Source: Nanobdellota archaeon (GTDB lineage Archaea; Nanobdellota; Nanobdellia; Pacearchaeales; GW2011-AR1). Taken from it: a DNA stretch of 10,628 bases. The notes beneath the pieces are model-generated. The model had not been told where the DNA came from. It saw nothing but the letters and a program-made list of their open reading frames with translations, and ran no database searches. Every line of letters begins with the position of its first letter. Positions within the stretch are counted from its first letter, which is position 1. The translations under genes were made by a program, and so were the position numbers. The stretch lies in contig JAGVIM010000216.1 of the NCBI GenBank assembly GCA_020056045.1, positions 1 through 10,628 of the forward strand, given 5' to 3'. Below are positions 4,456-9,782 of this stretch, one piece after another.

Positions 4456-6654
4456 CTATTCGTTATCAGCCAATCCTTTTCTTTGTCTTATCTTTCTTAT
4501 AATTTCAGGTTGTATATTTGCAGGAACTTTTTCAAAACTCTGGTCAACCATAGAAAATGTTCCTCTTCCTTCTGTTGCACTTCTTAATTGACTTGCAATT
4601 CCAATCATTTCTGCAACAGGAAGTTTTACCTTAACAGTAACATGACCTGCGCCCTGTTCAATGTCAAGAATTTGTCCTCTTTTACTTTGAGCAAGTTTTG
4701 TAAGTTCACCCATAAATTCAAGTGGTCCTTCAATTAATAATGTCTGTACAGGTTCAAATAAACAAGGGCTCGCACTATTAATTGTCATTCTTAAAGAATC
4801 CCTTACAGCAGGATAAACTTGCGCAGGTCCTCTATGAATTGCATCTTCATGAAGTTTAACATCGGTTAGACTGATTTTTAATTTTGTACAAGGTTCTCTA
4901 GAAAGAACTCCTGCATTTATTACCTGTTCAATACCATCAAGTACAAGTTCTATAACTTCTCCAAGATTAACTTCTCCCTTAATTTTATTAATAATAGCAC
5001 ATTCTTTGTAAATCTCAATATATTGTCTAGCTTCATCATTAGAAATACTTAATTGATTTAACTTCTTCCATATCTCTTCTTCTCTTTTCTTAAATCTTCT
5101 TTCAGGTAAATCTCCAGCTTTAATTGCCCTATAGACCTGATCTTCAAGAGGTTCAACCTGTATAAAAAATAAGTTATGTTTGTTTGGTGATTTTCCTTCT
5201 CCTTCAATTCCCTTTTTACCTACAGTTTCTCTGTATACAACAATAGGTTCAGAGGTTCTTACTTCAACACCTTTTTCAGTTCTAATTCTATTTTCAATAA
5301 TTTCTAAATGTAATTCTCCCATTCCACTCATTAAATTTTCTCCTGTTTCTTCATTAATTTCAATTTTTAAAGTTGGATCTTCCTTTGCAACTTTTTTTAA
5401 AACTTCAATTAATTTTGGTAAATCTTGAGGTTTTGGAACAGTAATTGATTTTGTGATAACTGGATCAAAAATATGCCTAATGCTTTCAAAAGGTTCTTGA
5501 GGAGTTAATGTAACTGTTTCACCAGGTTGTGAAATTAGTCCAGTAATTGCAATAACATTTCCAGCAGGAACTTCTCTAACTTGTTCAGGCTTTATTCCAT
5601 TATAAACTAAAACCTGCTGAATTTTTTGTTTTTTCTTTTCATTATTAAGATAAACTTCCATTCCTTCTTTTATTGTTCCTGAAAATAATCTTCCAGCAGA
5701 AATTTCTTTTCCAGATCTTGATTCAATAATTGTATTTGTTATTACAAATGCAACTTCTGCATTCCTATCGCAATTAAGTAAACCTTTTCCAAATTCACTT
5801 TCTAAATCTCCAGCTGACCATATTTTAGGAATTCTATATTTCTGAGCATCTACTGGAGATGGTAAATGTTTAACAACAGCATCTAATAAAACTTCAAACA
5901 ATGGAGCTTTTTCCCAAACCCATTTTTTTCTTTCTTCTTCAGTCATACTTCCATCATATAAACTAATAACATCTTTGAAACTAACTCCTTTTTTCTTCAT
6001 ATAGGCAACAGATAATGCCCAATTGTCTTTTGCACTTCCAAATATAACACTTCCATCAGCAACATTAACTTTCCATTTTTGTCTGAATTCTGGTTCTGCA
6101 ATTTGTTCTATTAATAAATTAAAATGATCAATTACTTTCATGAATCTTTCCTGCATTCCTTCAGGAGTTAATTTTAATTCCTTAATCATTCTGTCAACTT
6201 TATTAATAAATAAAATAGGTTTTACTCTTTCTCTTAATGCTTGTTTCATAACAGTTTCTGTTTGAGGCATAATTCCTTCACTTGCACAAACCAAAACAAC
6301 TGTTCCATCAATTGCTCTCATTGCTCTTGTAACATTTCCAGAAAAATCAACATGTCCAGGAGTGTCAATCAAATTAATTAAATATTCTTTTCCTTCAAGT
6401 TCATGGGCCATTGAAACATTTGCAGCATCAACAGTCAGTAATCTTTCTTGTTCATCAGAATGTTGCCATGTTGACATTCCACCATCAAGATCACCTGCAA
6501 GTTTCTCACTCATGAGTCCTGCAGCAGCAAGTAAATTATCAGTCAGAGCTGTTTTTCCATGGTGAATATGAGCAGAAGTAGCGATGTTTCTAATAGTATC
6601 TTGACTTGAAATAAGTCTTTCAATTTTCTCAAACGGTGTTTCTTTTTTAGCCAT
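4456..6654 (-). CDS. fusA: Translation elongation factor 2 (archaeal EF-2)
   Basis: A 732-aa GTPase that drives ribosome translocation in the cytoplasm. All five domains are visible. The GTPase domain holds AHIHHGKTA (28-36), switch I ending T74, DTPGH (97-101), NKVD (151-154) and GSAK (206-209). Domain II spans about 300-375, domain III about 395-470, and domain IV contains HEDAIHRGPAQ (602-612) with His607 at the position modified to diphthamide. Domain V follows up to the C-terminus. Length and order are normal for archaeal EF-2. Odd points are His31 where most translational GTPases have Asp (AHIDHGK), Ala36 after GKT, and RLLTV in switch I instead of RGITI. The gene follows rps7 after 109 nt and has its own palindrome and TATA-like upstream region, so it may be separately transcribed. 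The ATGGCT start context resembles other genes here. Confidence 0.97.
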   Translation of the reverse strand: MAKKETPFEKIERLISSQDTIRNIATSAHIHHGKTALTDNLLAAAGLMSEKLAGDLDGGMSTWQHSDEQERLLTVDAANVSMAHELEGKEYLINLIDTPGHVDFSGNVTRAMRAIDGTVVLVCASEGIMPQTETVMKQALRERVKPILFINKVDRMIKELKLTPEGMQERFMKVIDHFNLLIEQIAEPEFRQKWKVNVADGSVIFGSAKDNWALSVAYMKKKGVSFKDVISLYDGSMTEEERKKWVWEKAPLFEVLLDAVVKHLPSPVDAQKYRIPKIWSAGDLESEFGKGLLNCDRNAEVAFVITNTIIESRSGKEISAGRLFSGTIKEGMEVYLNNEKKKQKIQQVLVYNGIKPEQVREVPAGNVIAITGLISQPGETVTLTPQEPFESIRHIFDPVITKSITVPKPQDLPKLIEVLKKVAKEDPTLKIEINEETGENLMSGMGELHLEIIENRIRTEKGVEVRTSEPIVVYRETVGKKGIEGEGKSPNKHNLFFIQVEPLEDQVYRAIKAGDLPERRFKKREEEIWKKLNQLSISNDEARQYIEIYKECAIINKIKGEVNLGEVIELVLDGIEQVINAGVLSREPCTKLKISLTDVKLHEDAIHRGPAQVYPAVRDSLRMTINSASPCLFEPVQTLLIEGPLEFMGELTKLAQSKRGQILDIEQGAGHVTVKVKLPVAEMIGIASQLRSATEGRGTFSMVDQSFEKVPANIQPEIIRKIRQRKGLADNE

Positions 6655-6681
6655 TTTATTGTTTTTCTTTGTTTTAAAATA

Positions 6682-6710
6682 ACAGACAGAAAATAAAATT
6701 TTCTGTATGT
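6682..6710 (-). promoter_or_regulatory. Palindrome upstream of EF-2
   Basis: Arms of 13 bp with one mismatch (ACAGACAGAAAAT / ATTTTCTGTATGT on plus) surround a 3-nt loop; the inner 9 bp are perfect. It lies 28-56 nt before the EF-2 start and is directly followed on the minus strand by TTATTTTAAAA, a possible TATA box 22-24 nt from the ATG. It resembles the dyad before rps12 (shared ATACAGA, AATTT, TCTGTC). It could be an operator or an mRNA hairpin. Confidence 0.5.
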
Positions 6711-6753
6711 CCGAAATTTTTAATTTCTGAATTGTTATATTTTATTATTTATT

Positions 6754-6759
6754 CCTCCT
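6754..6759 (-). promoter_or_regulatory. Orphan Shine-Dalgarno-like AGGAGG after rps7
   Basis: AGGAGG occurs four bases beyond the rps7 stop codon, but no ATG, GTG or TTG follows at a usable distance. The sequence GGAGGAAT is the same as at the rps12 ribosome-binding site, so this may be a relic of a lost gene start. Confidence 0.35.
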
Positions 6760-6763
6760 ATTT

Positions 6764-7444
6764 TTATCTCGCAGAATCAGCTTGTTTTTCAGAATCTTTC
6801 TTTTTTATCATAGAATAACTTTCTGATTCATTGTTGTAAGCTTTTATTATTTCATCTGCAAGAGTTTGTGCAATTTTTGGTTTTTTATTATGTGATTTAT
6901 CATAACTTCCTTGAACAATTATTCTAAGCGTCATTGTAACTCTTCTCAATGGACTTATATCAACTGCTTGGGGATATCTTGCTCCACCATATTCAATTAC
7001 AGTTATTCCATCTCTTGGAGCAGCATTTTCAAGAGCAGTAACTAAAACTTGCACTGGATTTTGTTTTGTTTTTTCTTCAATTATTTTTAAACATTTCAAA
7101 ACAATTTTCATATTTTGTGAATATTTTCCAGTTTTCCAAGAAGTTTGTATTTTATGTTTTTTCCCCCTATGCCCTGGAACTGCAATAAGATTTGCAAATA
7201 ATTCAAGTAAATTAATTTTTCCTTTTGAATATTTTTCTCTTATCCTTCCATAACTTTTAACAACTAGTTTTGGTTCAAGACTAATATATCTCTTCATTCC
7301 AGGATCCTTTATAACAATATTTGAAACATCATATATGTCAAATAACTTGAATCCTTCAATACCTTTAGAACTTTCTTCATCAGTTTCAATTTCAGTATCA
7401 CTAATAATTTCTTCTTTAATATTATCTAATTCTTGTTCTATCAT
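6764..7444 (-). CDS. rps7: Small ribosomal subunit protein uS7
   Basis: A 226-aa ribosomal protein S7 of the archaeal/eukaryotic type, which organises the 3' major domain of 16S rRNA in the head of the small subunit near the E site. The recognisable core is IKDPGMKRYISLEPKLV (45-61), QNPVQVLVTALENAAPR (128-144), EYGGARYPQAVDISPLRR (151-168) and the C-terminal DEII...NNESESY...KQADSAR typical of archaeal S7. It has an acidic N-terminal extension (about 1-28, rich in Glu/Asp). I chose the ATG at 7444 because everything upstream in this frame overlaps another gene in a different frame. The arrangement is stop TAA, one A, then ATG, so it is translationally coupled to the 63-aa gene. A GGAG sits 12 nt before the ATG. 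Confidence 0.95.
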   Translation of the reverse strand: MIEQELDNIKEEIISDTEIETDEESSKGIEGFKLFDIYDVSNIVIKDPGMKRYISLEPKLVVKSYGRIREKYSKGKINLLELFANLIAVPGHRGKKHKIQTSWKTGKYSQNMKIVLKCLKIIEEKTKQNPVQVLVTALENAAPRDGITVIEYGGARYPQAVDISPLRRVTMTLRIIVQGSYDKSHNKKPKIAQTLADEIIKAYNNESESYSMIKKKDSEKQADSAR

Positions 7445-7445
7445 T

Positions 7446-7637
7446 TTAAGCTGTTTCTCCAAGTTGTTCTTGATATTGTCTTTCTTGAATATTTCTATAT
7501 GCTGATAAACTAAATGAAGGTGTTCCCTCATATTGTTTAGATGTTTTTTTTAATTCTCTTAATTCAGTAGGAAATCTTAATATTAATGCTTCAGGTTTTT
7601 CTTCAACATTTTCTAAAGGTATTCTTTTAACTGCCAT
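7446..7637 (-). CDS. Unrecognised 63-aa protein between rps12 and rps7
   Basis: A short, soluble, charged protein beginning MAVKRIPLENVEEKPEALIL, followed by RFPTELRELKKTSKQYEGTP and a polar, Gln/Glu-rich end. There is no membrane segment and no cysteine. I recognise no family. It is probably real: it is bracketed by tight junctions (5 nt after the upstream stop, one nt before the rps7 ATG), it shares the ATGGC(A/T) start context with three other genes of the window, and its frame is open across the whole gap. The LRELKK and SAYRNIQERQYQEQ stretches are probably helical. Its place inside the S12-S7 pair suggests a role in ribosome assembly or in coupling S7 synthesis, but this is inference from position only. 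Confidence 0.6.
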   Translation of the reverse strand: MAVKRIPLENVEEKPEALILRFPTELRELKKTSKQYEGTPSFSLSAYRNIQERQYQEQLGETA

Positions 7638-7642
7638 TTTAT

Positions 7643-7882
7643 TTATCTATAATTTCCCCCATAATTTAATGAAGCACATCGAGATCCTTCTACAAATGAG
7701 TTAAAAGCTTCTCTTGGTCCCATAGCAATAGTCAAACTAACTAATGCTGTTCCAACAAGTCCTGCTAAACCACTAGCAAGAATAATATCTGAAACTCTGC
7801 TAATTCTCTCTGTATCTTTTTTTGGAACTAATTCTTTTGTAGTCATATAATATAATGCATCTCTAAAATCTTTTATTGCCAT
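7643..7882 (-). CDS. Unrecognised 79-aa single-pass membrane protein
   Basis: The protein starts MAIKDFRDALYYMTTKELVP, has a basic stretch (KK at 21-22, R26, R29), then one hydrophobic glycine-rich helix at about 31-54 (SDIILASGLAGLVGTALVSL), and a short tail ending GGNYR with one Cys (C69). I recognise no family. The start at 7882 is preferred to an in-frame ATG at 7921 because the latter lies inside rps12; the chosen ATG is 5 nt after the rps12 stop (TAA ACAAA ATG). The same 5-nt gap is repeated at its own 3' end before the 63-aa gene. It is co-transcribed with rps12 and rps7. A membrane protein in this position is unexpected; it might tether a factor or ribosome to the membrane, but nothing in the sequence proves that. 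Confidence 0.6.
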   Translation of the reverse strand: MAIKDFRDALYYMTTKELVPKKDTERISRVSDIILASGLAGLVGTALVSLTIAMGPREAFNSFVEGSRCASLNYGGNYR

Positions 7883-7887
7883 TTTGT

Positions 7888-8310
7888 TTATCTTCTTCCC
7901 TTTTCTATCTGGCCTTTCCAAAGTCTTCTCAAGGGCTGATCATTTACTTTAATAACACTCCATCTAACTCCGGGAATATCTCCTTTTGATCTTCCCTGTT
8001 TTCCACCAATTCTTTCAATTAGAACTTCATCATGTTCATCAATAAATTTTTGAGCCAGATTTCCTGGAATAAAAGCAGTAACAGTTCTAGAATTTTTAAT
8101 CAGTTGAACTTTGCAACATTTTCTCATTGCAGAGTTTGGCTGTTTTGCTTCTTTTTGAACTTTTTCAATAACAATTCCTTTTGCCTGATTTTTTCCACCA
8201 AGAGGATCTGATTTTTTAAATAAATTCAGAGTTCTCACTCTATATGGCCTATCGTGCCATCTAAATTTTCTTCTATTTTTTATTAATTTTGTTGCGTTTT
8301 GAAGTCCCAT
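7888..8310 (-). CDS. rps12: Small ribosomal subunit protein uS12
   Basis: A 140-aa ribosomal protein S12 of archaeal length, part of the decoding centre at the subunit interface. Diagnostic segments are FRWHDRPYR (16-24), the [10 protein letters not shown] loop (56-65), which carries the conserved PNSA motif that contacts the decoding site, VTAFIPG (77-83), [27 protein letters not shown] (90-116) and a basic C-terminus. The Met in PNSAMRKC replaces the more usual Ile/Leu. The ATG at 8310 is preceded by GGGAGG (8328-8323) with a rather long 12-nt spacer. It heads a cluster with the 79-aa gene, the 63-aa gene and rps7. A TATA box and an 11-of-12-bp dyad lie 39-75 nt upstream. Confidence 0.96.
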   Translation of the reverse strand: MGLQNATKLIKNRRKFRWHDRPYRVRTLNLFKKSDPLGGKNQAKGIVIEKVQKEAKQPNSAMRKCCKVQLIKNSRTVTAFIPGNLAQKFIDEHDEVLIERIGGKQGRSKGDIPGVRWSVIKVNDQPLRRLWKGQIEKGRR

Positions 8311-8322
8311 TACTTTTAAATT

Positions 8323-8328
8323 CCTCCC
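8323..8328 (-). promoter_or_regulatory. Shine-Dalgarno site of rps12
   Basis: GGGAGG on the minus strand, 12 nt before the ATG. The spacing is longer than the common 5-9 nt. rps7 shows the same long spacing with GGAG at 7460-7457. Confidence 0.45.
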
Positions 8329-8348
8329 AATTAAGGGAAATTTAAAGG

Positions 8349-8377
8349 ACAGAGAATTTGTTAAACAAATTGTCTGT
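8349..8377 (-). promoter_or_regulatory. Dyad element upstream of rps12
   Basis: ACAGAGAATTTG (8349-8360) and CAAATTGTCTGT (8366-8377) pair at 11 of 12 positions around a 5-nt loop. The element abuts the TATA box and would cover the predicted transcription start near 8354. A TTTAAATTT box lies directly on its other side. It resembles the palindrome before EF-2. Confidence 0.5.
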
Positions 8378-8384
8378 ATATAAA
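8377..8384 (-). promoter_or_regulatory. TATA box of the rps12 cluster
   Basis: TTTATATA on the minus strand, preceded by AAAAGAT. It predicts a transcription start about 44 nt before the rps12 ATG, leaving a leader that contains the Shine-Dalgarno site. Confidence 0.5.
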
Positions 8385-8445
8385 AAATCTTTTATTGATT
8401 TTTTATTATTAAATGATTAATAAAATATGATAACAATGATGGTTT

Positions 8446-8469
8446 AAAAAGCTTCCGAAATCCGGCTTT
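8446..8469 (-). terminator. Stem-loop with T-run between the 93-aa gene and rps12
   Basis: On the minus strand AAAGCCG...CGG..GCTTTTT can fold into an imperfect stem with an internal bulge followed by five T. It lies about 80 nt past the stop of the 93-aa gene and upstream of the rps12 promoter, so it could separate the two transcripts. The rest of 8387-8550 shows no gene. Confidence 0.35.
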
Positions 8470-8550
8470 GGTAATTTTAAGATATAGCTATTTTTTTTAT
8501 TTACCAACTATAAATGTTATAAAATCAGATGCTTTTAGAATATTTATAAT

Positions 8551-8832
8551 TTACTTTTTATGGTTTTTTATATGCTCCTTAAAATCTTTTCCCAAACTTG
8601 ATAAAGAATTACCAATGTTTGTTGTTCTCTCATCTATTTTACCTAAACATTTAGATTGATTTATTAAAAATCCAACAATTACAAACATTCCTGCTAATAT
8701 AATTCCCATTCCTGCTATAATTATATTTTCAGTAGCCCATGTTCCACCCAACAATGCTCTCACAAGCTGATAAATAACATAGATGATAATAACAACATAA
8801 ATAATTTGTATTAGGATTTTTATTATGTCCAT
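8551..8832 (-). CDS. Unrecognised 93-aa two-helix membrane protein
   Basis: A small membrane protein with two strongly hydrophobic segments, about 4-27 (IIKILIQIIYVVIIIYVIYQ) and 36-58 (NIIIAGMGIILAGMFVIVGF), separated by a short loop (LLGGTWATE), and a polar amphipathic C-terminal tail of about 35 residues (KIDERTTNIGNSLSSLGKDF). I recognise no family. The ATG at 8832 lies only 8 nt from the edge of a strong palindrome (8841-8862), and no ordinary TATA box or Shine-Dalgarno site can be placed before it. Either it is expressed from upstream transcription through the hairpin element, or the element has landed in its promoter. It sits between nusA and rps12, positions that are adjacent in many archaea. 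Confidence 0.6.
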   Translation of the reverse strand: MDIIKILIQIIYVVIIIYVIYQLVRALLGGTWATENIIIAGMGIILAGMFVIVGFLINQSKCLGKIDERTTNIGNSLSSLGKDFKEHIKNHKK

Positions 8833-8840
8833 AAATTAAA

Positions 8841-8943
8841 ACCCCATTCTTTAGAATGGGGTCGTAGCTTACTGGTTTTAATTTTGGATCATCCAAAAAA
8901 CAAGTGCCTGTCACAAACCACACCTTTTAAGGTGTGGTGGCAC
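8841..8943 (-). mobile_element. Hairpin-rich element, IS200/IS605-end-like remnant or structured RNA
   Basis: Three palindromes are packed into about 100 bp. First, ACCCCATTCT-TT-AGAATGGGGT (8841-8862) is a perfect 10-bp stem. Second, TTTTGGAT-C-ATCCAAAA (8882-8898) has 8-bp arms. Third, GTGCC...ACCACACCTT-TT-AAGGTGTGGT-GGCAC (8904-8943) has a perfect 10-bp stem plus an outer 5-bp stem across an 8-nt bulge. Short subterminal hairpins of the GGGG/CCCC type, preceded by a GTAAGCTACGA-like stretch, are typical of the right end of IS200/IS605 elements and of the omega-RNA 3' region made from them. No transposase or TnpB gene is present, so it would be a remnant or a miniature non-autonomous copy. 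A standalone structured RNA is the alternative. Confidence 0.45.
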
Positions 8944-8968
8944 ATTGTTTTTCTGATATCCTTTAAAT

Positions 8969-9091
8969 CTATATCTGTAACCATCCTAAATTTTTTATTA
9001 GCCATAAGAAGAATAATATACCTAAAGCTAATAATAACCATCTAATAACTTGTAAAAAAATAACTAAATTCTTATCCCTCTTTTTCACCAT
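8969..9091 (-). CDS. 40-aa membrane microprotein downstream of nusA
   Basis: A 40-codon gene starting MVKKRDKNLVIFLQVIRW, with a single hydrophobic helix (about 9-32, including LLLALGILFFLWLI) and a short end KNLGWLQI. The basic N-terminus followed by one membrane helix is typical of small tail- or head-anchored proteins; by the positive-inside rule the N-terminus would be cytoplasmic. Support for translation is a GAGGT Shine-Dalgarno site (9103-9099) 7 nt before the ATG, and a TATA box (ATTATAAAT, 9138-9130) about 43 nt upstream. I recognise no family. It lies between nusA and the hairpin-rich element. Confidence 0.55.
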   Translation of the reverse strand: MVKKRDKNLVIFLQVIRWLLLALGILFFLWLIKNLGWLQI

Positions 9092-9129
9092 TTCATAAAC
9101 CTCTTTTTCAATAAAATAAGGATATTTCT

Positions 9130-9138
9130 ATTTATAAT
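9130..9138 (-). promoter_or_regulatory. TATA box of the 40-aa gene
   Basis: ATTATAAAT on the minus strand preceded by AAAAAG. The predicted transcription start is near 9108, giving a leader of about 17 nt that includes the GAGGT ribosome-binding site. Confidence 0.4.
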
Positions 9139-9169
9139 CTTTTTCTTTGAGCCCTTAAAAAATCTTTTA

Positions 9170-9589
9170 TTATTTTATCCTAACTTTTTTAATTCCAAAA
9201 TATTGTTCAAGAATATTTTCCATTTCAATAAGTCTTGCTTTTCCTTTTCCAATAAGAGAAGCTTTGCTTTGAGCATTAGAATTTATAATAGCTTCTCCAT
9301 CTTTTATTTCAATTCCTTTTAATCTGATTGGTTTTACTAGAATGGAAACAAAATTTTCAATATCTTCTATTCCATTTGGATCTGCAACCACTTTTATTTT
9401 TCTTCCGATTATATTGCTTAATTTTTCTAGGTTATAATTATTTTGTCCTATTGCCCTTAAAATTAAATTTCTAGGAACAACAAAAACAATCATATTATTA
9501 TATTCAAAACAATGATTTGTTTTTATTCTTGTTACATTTTCAAACAAGTTTGCATATCTTATGAACTGCATATTTAAAACTTTTATCAT
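9170..9589 (-). CDS. nusA: Archaeal NusA-like KH-domain transcription factor
   Basis: A 139-aa protein matching the archaeal NusA-like family, which keeps only the two KH RNA-binding domains of bacterial NusA and lacks the S1 domain. The N-terminus MIKVLNMQFIRYANLFE aligns with the family's usual start (…EEMRYISLFE), which supports the ATG at 9589. KH1 centres on AIGQNNYNLEKLSNIIGRKI (46-65) and KH2 on SLIGKGKARLIEMENIL (111-127). In both, the GxxG loop is present but degenerate (GQNN, GKGK). The likely role is RNA contact during transcription elongation, termination or rRNA synthesis. Its neighbour rpoA2 upstream is the standard archaeal context. It has its own TATA box and no Shine-Dalgarno site. 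Confidence 0.9.
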   Translation of the reverse strand: MIKVLNMQFIRYANLFENVTRIKTNHCFEYNNMIVFVVPRNLILRAIGQNNYNLEKLSNIIGRKIKVVADPNGIEDIENFVSILVKPIRLKGIEIKDGEAIINSNAQSKASLIGKGKARLIEMENILEQYFGIKKVRIK

Positions 9590-9640
9590 GTTATATTGTG
9601 AAAAAAATAATTTGATTATTAAAATGTATTGAATATTTAG

Positions 9641-9655
9641 TTTTTAAATGTTTCC
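9641..9655 (-). promoter_or_regulatory. BRE/TATA promoter of nusA
   Basis: GGGAAAC followed by ATTTAAAAA on the minus strand. The predicted start is near 9618, about 28 nt before the nusA ATG. Confidence 0.5.
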
Positions 9656-9720
9656 CATCGATATTTCCTATTTCTTTATGTATTATTTCAAAATTATTGT
9701 TCGTTTTTCTCCAAGGCCTT

Positions 9721-9778
9721 CAAAAATTTTATTTTTGAATGGACTAGAAAATTTATTTTCTAGGTCTTTTTATAAAAG
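9721..9778 (-). terminator. Cluster of small hairpins after rpoA2
   Basis: CAAAAAT-TTT-ATTTTTG (9721-9737), CTAGAAAAT-TT-ATTTTCTAG (9744-9763, perfect 9-bp stem) and CTTTT-TAT-AAAAG (9766-9778) follow the rpoA2 stop in a row. They plausibly mark the transcript end or protect the mRNA 3' end. The gap 9590-9782 is too short for the L30e gene often found here and contains no other gene. Confidence 0.4.
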
Positions 9779-9782
9779 AGCT

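Noticed and set aside
8468..8659. Plus-strand frame opposite the 93-aa gene
   Set aside because: It is antisense to a better-supported gene and lacks an ATG start, promoter or family resemblance.
8729..8923. 64-codon minus-strand frame across the hairpin element (possible TnpB C-terminal remnant)
   Set aside because: It overlaps the N-terminal half of the 93-aa gene in another frame and shows no TnpB zinc-finger or DDE-like motif. More likely it is chance openness over the hairpin element.
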